Shown piece by piece: positions 1 through 9,291 of a DNA stretch of 64,000 bases. The position numbers were made by a program, and so were the translations under genes. The stretch comes from Bdellovibrionota bacterium. GTDB lineage: Bacteria > Bdellovibrionota_C > UBA2361 > JAFLCA01. The stretch covers positions 1,919,933 through 1,983,932 of the forward strand of contig CP129486.1 in the NCBI GenBank assembly GCA_030584005.1, in the 5' to 3' direction. Numbering within the stretch: the first letter of the stretch is position 1; each line of letters begins with the position of its first letter. A model generated the notes under the pieces. The model ran no database searches. It was given only the letters and a program-made list of their open reading frames with translations, and was not told the origin of the DNA.

Positions 1-348
1 ACTTCCGCCCCTCTTAGTGCTTCTCTTTGGAAACCCATAATGAACGATCACTCGTGTGACGCCTTACTTTCTTTACCTATCCCCAGCGCCTTGACTCGTC
101 AGTATAGCGGAAACTTGATGCTAAGCTATGAAAGGGAAAAGGCTACAGGAGATCCGTCGACAATTGTTGAAGAGGCCTGAGGTGGCTTCAAAGATAGTTC
201 ATTGAAATCACGTGCAATGCGAGTCCAATCCGTGAACGGATGCGCTTGACGGTACTCCGCCAGCTTGACCGATGGGTTTGGGAATCTTGCCTACTGCCTC
301 AAGCAGTGTATGCGCAGCGCTATCTCCGCGCGCCCCACAGGAACACCA
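1..348. other. Intergenic or unrecognised sequence at the left edge
   Basis: No reading frame here has a recognisable product, and no RNA gene, terminator or repeat stands out. It lies downstream of the minus-strand DUF1501 gene. A small open frame that runs into that gene on the plus strand is its antisense shadow. Confidence 0.4.
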
Positions 349-1776
349 CTATGTGAATAGGTTCAGATTCGACTCACCGGGGAGCACCGGGATTATCTGG
401 CTCATTTGTGCCCCTGTAAATCCTGCTGCCGCCAAAAGCTGTCGCAAGACCGCAAGAGAATGGCAGCTGCGGGGTGAAGTGATTCTGGTTGTTGGCTTCA
501 TTGACCGAGGGGTCTGGACCAACTGCCTGGCGGCGTACGCGGCCCCCGATAAGAAGGCCATGAGATGCCCCCGCGTGGTCCGTTCCTGCCGAGCCATTCT
601 GCGCGGTGGTACGGCCAAACTCAGAGTGAACAAGGATAGCGGTGTCATTCAGGAGACTGTTGTTATGGAGACTCTTCACTAATCCCTTAAGACCGCAGGC
701 AACTTCCGTAATCAGGTTCGGATAGATCCAGTTGATATTTGAATGTGCATCGAATCCGCCGATGCCTGTACAGAACAGCTTGGTGGATTCTCTTAGCGAC
801 TGAGGTGCGCTCGTATTGGCATAGATAGCGGTGGCAGCTAGTTCGCGCATGGCGCTTTGGAAACTCGACAGTCCTCCGCCTGACCCAGTAACTTTGAAGT
901 CACTCTCCGGAAGGCCATCTCTGATAGGTTTTATGGTGCCCTGCATGATACCAACACTTGCATCCACTGCATCAAGGGTATCGGTGAATCGATTAACAAG
1001 ATCGCCGCTCAAGCGCTTGGGGCGGAACGGATATCCTTCATCACCTGCCGCATCAAGATGTTGTCTTCCTCTGCGGTTGACTCCCGGCCCTGCCAGCTCT
1101 GGCCGATCGGGCAGCCTATCATGTATTCAGGATGGCCCGTGTCTGTAGAACAGTAGAGGTTTCCGAAGTGCCGGCGCTCGTGCTTAAAGTCATCGACGTT
1201 GCTGATGACAAGGGGAGTAGAAAATTCTGAATTGAAGAATGTCGGCTCGGTGACTCGGAATCCCCAGGTGGTAAATTGCGGTAATTGATAGCCATCGATC
1301 AGCCGTGCCAGCCAGCCTTTAGGCACGGTCGAGTAGTTTTCTATATTGTTTCCATTATGGAACATGTTTTGGGCGATTTCATGCGAGAAGCTGTAGCCTT
1401 CGGTGATTCCGTACTCAGTCAGCAGGGAAATGCCGCAGTTTGTAATTTGGACGGCATTGAGCAGCTCCTGCCAGCTGGATTGAAAGCCAATCGGATTGGC
1501 GCGGCCATGTTGATCAAGGGTAATAGGATTGCCTGCCCAGGGGAGCTGGTTAATGTTGGGCCGACGTGCGGCGAGGACCTGCTGTACCGGACCCTCGTGA
1601 TAGGGATAGGCCCAGCGGCCATCGAGCCCGCCGTATAGGAACACATGCACCACATTTTTAAGAATGCCTCCAGCTGGGCTCTGAGCCATAGTGAACATTG
1701 GTCGCATCACCCCTGCCGCGCTTGCTGCCGCCAGGGTCTTCATGGTCGTGTTAAGAAAAGCTCTTCGACTTACCAT
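349..1776 (-). CDS. DUF1501 family secreted protein, frame broken twice
   Basis: The DUF1501 family is related to sulfatases and often encoded next to DUF1800 proteins; its biochemical role is unknown. The first segment (1776 to 1009) begins MVSRRAFLNT with a twin-arginine-like signal (SRRAFL) and carries FLYGGLDGR, the family's early motif. It stops with TGA at 1009. The protein continues in another frame from about 1012 with SGDLVNRFTD through GIGGFDAHSN and HSEFGRTTAQNGSAGTDH, the most typical DUF1501 motif. A second shift near 453-460 is needed to reach the plausible C-terminus LAVLRQLLAAAGFTG...LNLFT, ending at 349. Each break is mended by one inserted base, giving about 475 residues, normal for the family. 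Either sequencing errors or a recent pseudogene. Confidence 0.75.
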
Positions 1777-1812
1777 AGTTACTCGGATTGTCGCCCAAAG
1801 TTACGCATAACA

Positions 1813-4281
1813 TCAGCGAAAATTGTTATCAGTTAACTGATGCAATATCTCCAATACGCCTGGGATCTTAAGCTTCACGATCCGACCGAATTGTAATTCA
1901 CTCAGATCGTTCCAATTTACCACAAGTGTCAGATCGGGAACCGTCTGACCCTGCTCAATTTTGGTAGTGAACACCAAGGTGGTCATGTATTCGACCAGAT
2001 ACTCCATCTCCTCAGGAGTGAGCACAAGGGCCAGCTTCCTGGCGAGATGGTTAATAATCGCTTCCGGGTTTCGCTGTAAGGCGGGCTCGGCAGGCAGCAG
2101 AGTCTGCCAGTTCATGTTGTTGACTGAAGAGGGCACTGAATCTATCACCCCGTTGAGATCGTTTAGGTACCAGGCGAAATGGCGCTGCCGCTCCAAAAGC
2201 GGCTGGGCTGACACAAACATCTCGCCGTTATGGACCTTGCTTCCGGTGCGCTTTCCGCAGCTACGCCAGCCAAAAATACTATCGGGCCGTCCGTAGAAGA
2301 ATCCTCCCGTGTTGGTGATCTGTCGGACACGCCAGTAGAGGTCATAGTACCAGGTCACGCCGGGAGGCTGCACCCGCACGATCGGGAGATCGAGCGCACG
2401 GAGCATGGAGACCGTTACCTCGAGTGGGTCGGCGATACAATCTCCACTCGCCTCAGGGGAGAAATAGCTGCTTGATGAAAGAATCTCTTTGAGTACTCCG
2501 ATCGGATCGAACTGAGCAGCGCTTAGCATTGCAGCTAAAGGTGCCACAATTTCTTCGGTCAGCTCTAAGCCGGCCAGGTGGGTGAATAACCGCCCCGCGA
2601 TGTAACGGGCCACACCAGGGTGCGAGTACATCAAATAGGGGGTGACATTGTCTTCTCCGGCATCGAAGGTATTGGCCTTAAACACATCATAACGGCCGAA
2701 GGGAAACTGTTGGAAGAGATAGCTCGGATCAGGATTCTGCGGGTTGTTCCAGCGCAGGTCATCAAAGAGGTTATTGGTCTTTGGAACCGGTACATTGGAG
2801 AGTGTCGTCGGCCATCCATTGGTTCCACAGTTCGGGTTCCACACCGGGTGGTAACTGCAGTTCATCATCTCGAATCCGCGGCCATCGGGGTCGTCCGCTT
2901 CCGTGTAACCCATAAGGGCAAAGCCCAATTGGAACACATTGTCCTCGTTGTAATTCTCTGCATCGGTCACCGCATCGCGTGGTCCAAGGGTAAAGAGCTC
3001 CAGAGTCTCGCGAGAATAGTCTTCATTGCCAAATTGATTGCCGTTTCGATAGTTAAAGCGGTTGTTGAGGTACACAAGCATCGAACCCGCTTCTCCATGC
3101 TGCTTGCTGACGGTGTATTCAAAGGAGTTAAAGAGCTTGCCCTGATCGTGTGCTCCTCGTGACCGAATGATATCGAGGTAGTCCTTTAGGTAGTGCTCTC
3201 GGCTGCTGCCCCAGCTGAACAGATCGAGGTTCACAGGGAAGTGGTTCAAGAGATAGTGCGCAGCACGTTCACGGGTAGGTTCACAACCATAGCGCATCAT
3301 ATGGAGGAGGTAATTCTGGAATCCGGCGGTGCTCCAATAGAGGTTGCCGGTATAGTATACGGCTTGTTGCCCGGTCGGTCCGAACCAGGCACCCCAGGAG
3401 TGACGCTGCGTGTCGGCGATTACCTGCGCTTGCGCCTCCACGGCAGCACACTCAGGACTGTCATCCCCGGAAAGCAGGTGGTCAACAAGTGCGTCAAGAC
3501 CATTTTCTCCCTGGCCGATCTGCATGGCCAGCTCCATGTCCTTGCCTAACCCATACCACCGCGCAAGCCGGGCAGCTTCGAGTTCGGTCAGTGACGATTT
3601 ATACCGGGCGAGGGAGTGGTAATCCCCGCTCAATTCACCGTCCTGGGAATAGCTCACTGTAATTGTTGCCGGATCACTTTGCACATTATCGGTGAGTCGA
3701 CGTATCGCGAATTGGAGCACAACATCGCCGCTTCGATGCGAGGTTGGTTTCACCAACGCATTGCATTGCTGCTCGCTAAAATTGCTGACAGTTGCGTTGT
3801 TGGGCGGGGTTATCAGCACACATGTATATCCAATGCCTGAGAGTTTGCTGTCGCCACTCATCGTGATAGCGACTGCATCAATTCCCGAACCAGTGAATGC
3901 TGCGGGATTTGCGACCGGTTTGATCGCCTCGGGGTTTGCGCCAAAGGCAGCGCAATCTCGCTGGGTCTTGTTGGCTCTTCTGATCGCCGCCTTAAAGGCC
4001 TTCATCTTTTTTTCGGTCTTGGCGGTCTTGGCTTTGGCCTTATAGGTGGGGATCTGCTTCTTGAAGATCCTAAACTTTGAACCCTTGATCTCACCGGCCC
4101 ACCACTTGCCATCATTCATCTGTGCGCAGATGAATGGCTTGCCCTGGCTGTCGGTGAGCTGGATTTGAAAGGAGATCTGATCGATGTCCACTGAGGCGGA
4201 CGATTTGCGTGCCGCCCAGCAAGGGGAGGCAAAGAGCACTATCCAGAGGATAACTGCAACTCGAAATGGTTTACTCTGCAC
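1813..4281 (-). CDS. DUF1800 family secreted protein
   Basis: An 822-residue protein with a signal peptide (ILWIVLFASPCWA). Residues about 25-110 form a lysine-rich region with KAKAKTAKTEKKMKAFK, followed by a beta-rich stretch. From about residue 225 the DUF1800 domain starts with LEAARLARWYGLG, and contains HYLLNHFPVNLDLFS, YSRETLELFTLG and YLMYSHPGVARYIAGRLFTH, all typical of the family. DUF1800 genes commonly precede a DUF1501 gene, as here: the gap is 36 nt, so the two are probably one transcript. The function is unknown; export to the periplasm or surface is inferred. The stop region overlaps a short palindrome (ATCAGTTAACTGAT, 1829-1842). It is longer than most DUF1800 proteins because of the N-terminal part. 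Confidence 0.85.
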   Translation of the reverse strand: MQSKPFRVAVILWIVLFASPCWAARKSSASVDIDQISFQIQLTDSQGKPFICAQMNDGKWWAGEIKGSKFRIFKKQIPTYKAKAKTAKTEKKMKAFKAAIRRANKTQRDCAAFGANPEAIKPVANPAAFTGSGIDAVAITMSGDSKLSGIGYTCVLITPPNNATVSNFSEQQCNALVKPTSHRSGDVVLQFAIRRLTDNVQSDPATITVSYSQDGELSGDYHSLARYKSSLTELEAARLARWYGLGKDMELAMQIGQGENGLDALVDHLLSGDDSPECAAVEAQAQVIADTQRHSWGAWFGPTGQQAVYYTGNLYWSTAGFQNYLLHMMRYGCEPTRERAAHYLLNHFPVNLDLFSWGSSREHYLKDYLDIIRSRGAHDQGKLFNSFEYTVSKQHGEAGSMLVYLNNRFNYRNGNQFGNEDYSRETLELFTLGPRDAVTDAENYNEDNVFQLGFALMGYTEADDPDGRGFEMMNCSYHPVWNPNCGTNGWPTTLSNVPVPKTNNLFDDLRWNNPQNPDPSYLFQQFPFGRYDVFKANTFDAGEDNVTPYLMYSHPGVARYIAGRLFTHLAGLELTEEIVAPLAAMLSAAQFDPIGVLKEILSSSSYFSPEASGDCIADPLEVTVSMLRALDLPIVRVQPPGVTWYYDLYWRVRQITNTGGFFYGRPDSIFGWRSCGKRTGSKVHNGEMFVSAQPLLERQRHFAWYLNDLNGVIDSVPSSVNNMNWQTLLPAEPALQRNPEAIINHLARKLALVLTPEEMEYLVEYMTTLVFTTKIEQGQTVPDLTLVVNWNDLSELQFGRIVKLKIPGVLEILHQLTDNNFR

Positions 4282-4640
4282 CGGCCTTCAACCCCACAGG
4301 TTCAAGGAGAATTTGGGGACTTTCACAAGGTTGGCAGGGATGCCCCCTTCCCCACAGAGGAACTCTGCAAGAGTGGTGCCAGCGTTGGGCGGTCGTGCGA
4401 CGCTAGGAGAAATCACTAACGTTACCAAGTTAGTGCTTAGGCCACGCTACGAACATTTCCTGTGTGCTTGAGAAGCCTCCTACCCGCATATCGCAATATT
4501 TGCGAAACGCCGAAGCTTTTGATTGGAATCAAGTGGTTAGAGGCCCTCCCAGCGCCACCACTGATAGCTGCAATCGGCCCCCCTGTGGGCTGCCATTGCA
4601 ATGCACTATGGAGTGGTCAAATCAGCATAACTAAGCCGTT
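4282..4640. other. Divergent intergenic region
   Basis: About 360 nt between the divergent starts of the DUF1800 gene and the nucleotidyltransferase-like gene. It should hold both promoters, but I see no convincing -35/-10 pair, riboswitch or repeat. Confidence 0.4.
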
Positions 4641-5354
4641 ATGCATACTGCCCGTGCTTCAGAGTCGATCGCCGTTCACACGACGCCACTACCCGCTTGG
4701 ATTACGAGCGGATTTGATCTTGCGGAGGTACGGGGACATCGTTTCTCTGCGCAGAGCCCCTTGGGAGCGCTATATGCTGAGAGTGTAAGCTCCCCGCAAC
4801 AGCATCAGGAAGGGCGTGAGGCGCTGATTGCCCTTAGCCGCTACTTCGACTCCCTGCGCGAAGTCCCAGGAAGGATGGACCAGACGTCGTTTTGGAAGCG
4901 CATGGAGGCTGTGGTCCGCTTTGTGGAAGATACCCTGCGCAGCCTCGATGTTGAGCTGCCTACCGGCCGTGTCGAGGGAGTCGTAGTGTATGGAAGTGTC
5001 CTCAGGGGCAAGGCAGCGGCGGGTGACCTCGATGTGCGGGTGGTTACAAGCTATGAGCCGGGCGAGATTATCGATTTTAACCACCCTGTGATGAGCAAGG
5101 TTGAGAGCGCGGTGCATCGGCTGGCCGTGAGTGAAGGCCGCATGTCGCTTGAGGTAGATGGTCTGCCTATCCGTACCGATGATCCTTGGATCAACTCGGA
5201 GTATGTAGACCGTATCGGGCAGGGGCTCTCCTATGTGACCCGAGGACCCTACCTCGCCTTCGTCAAACTTGGTGGGAGCCAAGGAGCGCAGGTACCGATG
5301 GGGGTATTCTTTAATTGCGCGGGGACTACCTACATGGCCGAACGGGCCGTCTAG
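4641..5354 (+). CDS. Nucleotidyltransferase-like protein
   Basis: A 237-residue protein. Residues about 110-135 read VVVYGSVLRGKAAAGDLDVR, matching the GSxxRG...DxD signature of the polymerase-beta/MNT nucleotidyltransferase fold, whose two aspartates bind metal. The C-terminal half contains predicted helix and strand segments but no further motif I recognise. Possible roles are an AMP- or UMP-transferase or a catalytically weak relative; the substrate cannot be named. No strong Shine-Dalgarno sequence precedes the chosen ATG, so the true start could be downstream. Following the TAG stop, the same frame continues with LPGEGYRGFRKFLFENTG before running antisense to the next gene, so the C-terminus may be cut short by a sequence error. 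Confidence 0.6.
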   Translation: MHTARASESIAVHTTPLPAWITSGFDLAEVRGHRFSAQSPLGALYAESVSSPQQHQEGREALIALSRYFDSLREVPGRMDQTSFWKRMEAVVRFVEDTLRSLDVELPTGRVEGVVVYGSVLRGKAAAGDLDVRVVTSYEPGEIIDFNHPVMSKVESAVHRLAVSEGRMSLEVDGLPIRTDDPWINSEYVDRIGQGLSYVTRGPYLAFVKLGGSQGAQVPMGVFFNCAGTTYMAERAV

Positions 5355-5411
5355 CTGCCTGGTGAGGGCTACAGGGGGTTTCGAAAATTCCTCTTTGAAA
5401 ACACTGGTAGG

Positions 5412-5834
5412 TCAATCGCTTTCGACCGAGCCCCGCAACGCTTTGACCTGTGCACGCTTGCGTTTCTGTTCGAGGATCTTCTGTTTGGCGCGTCTTGAGC
5501 GGCGGGCTTTTTGGCGGCGAAGCTTCGAGATCTCCTTCGCCTCCTGCAAGACCTCCCCGCGCTGCAGCCGTTCAATGCGGTCACAGAGCTCCCGCCGAGC
5601 CAAAAATCTATTGAGTGACTGGGAGCGCTCGCGTTGGCAACGCACCACTGTGCCGGTGGGGCGATGTTCCAACTGTACGCAAGAGTTGGACTTATTGATC
5701 TTCTGCCCGCCGCTCCCCCCACCCCGAATGAAACGTTCATCAATATCCTGCTCTCGGATGCCAAGCTCTGCCATGCGAGCTTCCAGCGCAGCAATCTTAC
5801 CAGCACTGACCGGATACTTCGTGGAGCTGCTCAT
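5412..5834 (-). CDS. Peptide chain release factor-like ribosome rescue protein
   Basis: A 140-residue protein made only of the RF-1 (codon-independent) domain. FIRGGGSGGQKINKSNSCVQ at residues 35-54 holds the GGQ (42-44), which in this family triggers peptidyl-tRNA hydrolysis. It is followed by RPTGTVVRCQRERSQSLNR, then by a strongly basic C-terminal tail (RRQKARRSRRAKQKILEQKR) that in ArfB/MTRFR-type factors enters the empty mRNA channel. There is no anticodon-recognition domain, so it should rescue stalled ribosomes, not terminate at stop codons. It resembles the MTRFR (C12orf65) group more than classical ArfB. Its start overlaps the stop of the upstream TPR-like gene by 4 nt (ATGA), implying translational coupling. 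Confidence 0.85.
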   Translation of the reverse strand: MSSSTKYPVSAGKIAALEARMAELGIREQDIDERFIRGGGSGGQKINKSNSCVQLEHRPTGTVVRCQRERSQSLNRFLARRELCDRIERLQRGEVLQEAKEISKLRRQKARRSRRAKQKILEQKRKRAQVKALRGSVESD

Positions 5835-6916
5835 CGACGAAATGCCTCATTGCAGGTGCTCCGCAGCTGCTTCAAGAACTGCCCCCAGGAGTGTTTCCGA
5901 TCTGCGGGTACCCCCGCGTGTTCGACGAGGCTTGTTGCCGAGTCAATGAGGCGCGTCTGGAACTCTGGGCCAAGGTGAGCCATCTCACCAGCGGCTTGGG
6001 CAAGATGCAGTTGGGCTGGTTTGACACTCCCCACCTTCCAGGAGAAAAGAGCCCGCAGCAGATGACAGACTGCATGCGGATACAGGGAACCTTCCTCATG
6101 ATTCGGAGCTGCCTCGGCGATGCGAGAGGCAATTGCTTTCGACTGTTCGAGATCCTCCGAGAAAAAAGCGGCCAGAGCAGCATGCATCCCGAACCAAAAA
6201 AACGAGGCGGCGCAGTGCCAGTCGTCCCGAAGGTGGAGGTGCTGCTGCCACAATGCAAGGCACTCCGAGAACCTTTCTTCTTTTCCAAGAGCCTCGCATG
6301 CTATCGCCAGAGTCTGGGCATGCAGATCGACATTGAGAGACGGAGCGTACGGCAGTAGTTCGGGCAGCGCTTGTAGTGCGATCTCACCGGCCGTCTTTGT
6401 ATCGCCGGCGTTATGACAAACAAGAGCGAGGTTGCAGTCAAGAGCCGCCGATACCCCTCGCTGCCGGGGAGCGCTGCCAGAGAGCGATGTTTTGGCCCGC
6501 CTTATCAGGTCGATTGCCTGTTCAAAGGAGCCCCGATCCGAATAGATGAGCGCAAGGTTACTGACCAACCCGACCAAGTGCAGTGTTTCGACATCGGCGC
6601 TGTGGTAACGGGACCTAAGACGAAGCCCATGCAGGGTAAAACGTTCGGCTCTTTCCAGGTCGCCACGCTCCAGATAGAAGGCCGAGGCACAGAGGCAGAT
6701 GGCGAACCGATCAAAGGAATCATCTGTGGTGAGCGTGACCATTCTGGCCACCGCCGCATCCACCTCGGCATGGCACTGCCTAACGGCTGCGAGGTGACAG
6801 GCTTGCAATAACTCCTGAATCGGAGCCGAGATACTGAACTCTGCCCCTTCTAAGCTCCGTGCCGCTTCTGGTGAGACCGGCAAGGACTGTGCTGAGTGAT
6901 TTTGTGAGTGACGCAT
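5831..6916 (-). CDS. TPR-like helical repeat protein
   Basis: A 361-residue, all-helical protein with repeating A-x-x-LE-x-GD units: AFYLERGDLERAERFTLHGL, SNLALIYSDRGSFEQAIDLI and CNLALVCHNAGDTKTAGEIAL. These are the hallmark of tetratricopeptide repeats, which bind partner proteins. It has no signal peptide and is probably cytoplasmic. The conserved coupling (4-nt overlap) to a ribosome rescue factor suggests a link to translation stress, but nothing in the sequence proves this. There is no enzymatic motif. The family is not one I can name. Confidence 0.6.
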   Translation of the reverse strand: MRHSQNHSAQSLPVSPEAARSLEGAEFSISAPIQELLQACHLAAVRQCHAEVDAAVARMVTLTTDDSFDRFAICLCASAFYLERGDLERAERFTLHGLRLRSRYHSADVETLHLVGLVSNLALIYSDRGSFEQAIDLIRRAKTSLSGSAPRQRGVSAALDCNLALVCHNAGDTKTAGEIALQALPELLPYAPSLNVDLHAQTLAIACEALGKEERFSECLALWQQHLHLRDDWHCAASFFWFGMHAALAAFFSEDLEQSKAIASRIAEAAPNHEEGSLYPHAVCHLLRALFSWKVGSVKPAQLHLAQAAGEMAHLGPEFQTRLIDSATSLVEHAGVPADRKHSWGQFLKQLRSTCNEAFRR

Positions 6917-7046
6917 TATGGGAGCAGATTAAGCTCCGTGCCTGGTATGTCAACACTGGAAACGGTGGTGGCGAGGAGGGAAGGCGCTCAAGGTTTGCGG
7001 CTAGTCAGCCGATACCCTCTCTTGGTTCCTAAAGCGAGGTTAGGTC

Positions 7047-7217
7047 GTGGAAATAACAGGAAGTGTTCCCGTCGCCGGAGCGAGCAGTGCCGCGAACGCG
7101 GTGAGTGTCAAGATTCAAAACTCCGCGCAAGAGCAGCAGGAGGTCGTGATAGCCACACTTCTTGCAGGGGTCCAGGCTGCAAATGATAGTGCCCGCCGCT
7201 TGCTGGCCGTCGCCTAA
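7047..7217 (+). CDS. Small helical protein, 56 residues
   Basis: A GTG-started frame preceded by a GAGGTTAGG stretch that can serve as ribosome binding site. The product starts MEITGSVPVAGASS and continues as one amphipathic, Gln/Ala-rich helix (VKIQNSAQEQQEVVIATLL). Its size and composition recall the small 'putative motility protein' YjfB-like family, but the match is only by general look. It lies alone between a TPR-like gene and an acyl-CoA dehydrogenase gene, both on the other strand. No signal peptide or membrane segment is present. Confidence 0.5.
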   Translation: MEITGSVPVAGASSAANAVSVKIQNSAQEQQEVVIATLLAGVQAANDSARRLLAVA

Positions 7218-7307
7218 GCCCACACCGTTTAATCGAGATAGTCTAATCGAGATAGTGCACGAAACCGCACCCTGGGTAGCTGTAGGCTGCTTACGCCGAC
7301 TTTCAAT

Positions 7308-9089
7308 TTAAAGAACATCCCAGGGGTACCCCTGACCTTGTACAATTGAATCGGCAAGTTCTAACAGGAGGGCATCTTCATCCCTCTCAAGCTTCCTAAG
7401 GTTCGAGTTCATCTGTGACTTCGTGTATTGCAAATAGATGCGGGCGATACGCTGCTCATCCTTAGTCGCCGCATCACCCTTATCCTGAATCATCTTGGTG
7501 ACACGTGAGAGCACGGTGAGTGCCGAGAACAGGCTGGTGGCGGTATCGGCAAGGCGCTTCGTGAGGAGCTGTTTGCCGATAATATTTTTCCCGTGCTTCC
7601 TCAACACAGCCTCGACCGCCCGCGAGAGCCAAACCGTATAATAGGAGCAGGCCTTCCCTTCCTCTTCCAGCAACGGATGCACCCAGCGGATGCTATCGCG
7701 AGCTGAGAATGCTTTACTGATTCGTTTTTTGGCGTATGACGAGAGGACTCCGAATCCTTTGATCGGATCATTGAAGATATTGCCGGCCGTCTTGCCGATC
7801 TCTTTTAGGTACTCTCCGGCATCCTTGAGGCCAGTAAGGCCTATATAAAGCCGCAGAATCTCATTGGTGCCTTCAAATATTAAATTGATCCGAGAGTCCC
7901 GCACGACCCGCTCGTAAGGATACTCCTTCATGTATCCTACCCCACCGGCGATTTGCAGCGCCTCATTGGCTACGGTCCAGAGGGACTCCGATGCCAATAC
8001 CTTGCTCATGGCGGCTTCTACCGAGTAGTTTGTCGCTCCGGCATCAATTCGAGATGCAAGCCAGTGCACCATGCTCTCCGTGGCGAAGCACAGCACGGTC
8101 ATACGGGCGAGCTTTTCTTTTACAAGCCCGAATTCAGCAATCGGTCGACCGAACTGCTTGCGCTCGGCGGCATGGCGCGCGGCCAGCTCAATGCAGCGCT
8201 TCATCCCGCCGACACACCCGCCGCCAAGTCCGGTACGCCCATTATTGAGGATGCCCATGGCAACCTTGAAACCTTTGCCCACCTCGCCCAACCGGTTGGC
8301 ATCGGGGACCTGCACATTGTCGAAGGTTACCGTGGTCGTCGCCGAAGCTCGTATTCCTAGCTTATCCTCCTTCTTGCCGGAGCTAATGCCCCCGAAGGCT
8401 CGCTCGACCAGGAACGCGGTCAGCTTCCCCTCTTCACCATCGGTTCGGGCGAAGACGGTAAAAAACTCGGCGAAGGAACCGTTGGTAATCCATATCTTTT
8501 CACCGCTCAGTGACCAAGACCCGTCGGCGTTGCGCGTAGCGGTGGTCTTAATGGATGCGGCGTCCGACCCCGAGCCCGGTTCCGTCAGACAAAAAGCCGC
8601 TTTCATCTCCCCGCTGGCTAATTTTGGCAGATAGCGCCTCTTTTGCTCCTCATTACCGAAGAGTAGCAGTCCCTTCATGCCGATGGAGCTATGGGCGCCG
8701 ATGGTGAGCGAGGTGGAGGCGTCGTAACGACTGGTATGCTGAAGCACCCGCGCATAGCCCGCATTCGACAATCCGATTCCCTCATACTCCTCGGGGATGA
8801 TTAGGCCGAAGAGCCCCATGCTGCATAGCTCCTCCAAATATGCAGCGGGCTGCATACCCTCCCGATCGAAAGTTCGATATTCCTCCTCACGACCGCCCAT
8901 AAACTTGTCGATCGAGTCGATGATCATGGTCACGGACTCTCGCTGTGCTTGAGAGAAGGTGGGATAGGGAAAAAGGACCGCTTCCAGTATGTTGCCCAGG
9001 AAAAGCGACTCAGCAGGACTTTGATCGAGTTCGCTCCCGACACCAGCTGCCGTCGTGCCTTCGTTCAACGTGGGGTCTGGGTATTTCAA
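7308..9089 (-). CDS. Acyl-CoA dehydrogenase, VLCAD/ACAD9-like
   Basis: A 593-residue flavoenzyme that should oxidise an acyl-CoA to trans-2-enoyl-CoA, passing electrons to ETF. Seen: [19 protein letters not shown] and WITNGSFAEFF (FAD and substrate contacts), AAERKQFGRPI, and FEGTNEILR, whose Glu is the catalytic base in this subfamily. The extra C-terminal ~170 residues after the core, with LQYTKSQMNSNLRKLERDED, are typical of very-long-chain enzymes, in which this region helps dimerise or bind membrane. It is transcribed alone, divergent from the Omp85-like gene. The substrate chain length is inferred from family only. Confidence 0.85.
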   Translation of the reverse strand: MKYPDPTLNEGTTAAGVGSELDQSPAESLFLGNILEAVLFPYPTFSQAQRESVTMIIDSIDKFMGGREEEYRTFDREGMQPAAYLEELCSMGLFGLIIPEEYEGIGLSNAGYARVLQHTSRYDASTSLTIGAHSSIGMKGLLLFGNEEQKRRYLPKLASGEMKAAFCLTEPGSGSDAASIKTTATRNADGSWSLSGEKIWITNGSFAEFFTVFARTDGEEGKLTAFLVERAFGGISSGKKEDKLGIRASATTTVTFDNVQVPDANRLGEVGKGFKVAMGILNNGRTGLGGGCVGGMKRCIELAARHAAERKQFGRPIAEFGLVKEKLARMTVLCFATESMVHWLASRIDAGATNYSVEAAMSKVLASESLWTVANEALQIAGGVGYMKEYPYERVVRDSRINLIFEGTNEILRLYIGLTGLKDAGEYLKEIGKTAGNIFNDPIKGFGVLSSYAKKRISKAFSARDSIRWVHPLLEEEGKACSYYTVWLSRAVEAVLRKHGKNIIGKQLLTKRLADTATSLFSALTVLSRVTKMIQDKGDAATKDEQRIARIYLQYTKSQMNSNLRKLERDEDALLLELADSIVQGQGYPWDVL

Positions 9090-9134
9090 AGTGCCTTACC
9101 GGAGATTTGGAAACTCTGTTTAATTGTAGCCTCT

Positions 9135-9140
9135 TATAAT
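9135..9140 (+). promoter_or_regulatory. Candidate -10 element before the Omp85-like gene
   Basis: A perfect TATAAT sits about 150 nt upstream of the GTG start of the Omp85-like gene. No good -35 box is found at 16-18 nt; TTGGAA at 9107-9112 would leave a 22-nt spacer. The call is therefore weak. Confidence 0.3.
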
Positions 9141-9291
9141 AATCGGCCACAATGGCGCAAAAGTTTAGCCGGGGACTCCAACGGCACCAAGGGAATCCTC
9201 ACCCGATACACATTAATGTGGTTGAACGTTCCGACCTTGGCGCCGATATGTAATATAAGGTTTACGAAGCTCCGTTATAGCGGGAGCCGTT

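Noticed and set aside
5352..5411. Possible readthrough of the TAG stop of the nucleotidyltransferase-like gene (LPGEGYRGFRKFLFENTG)
   Set aside because: The extension looks protein-like but soon runs antisense to the release-factor gene. A sequence error or chance is simpler than recoding, and no stimulatory structure is visible.
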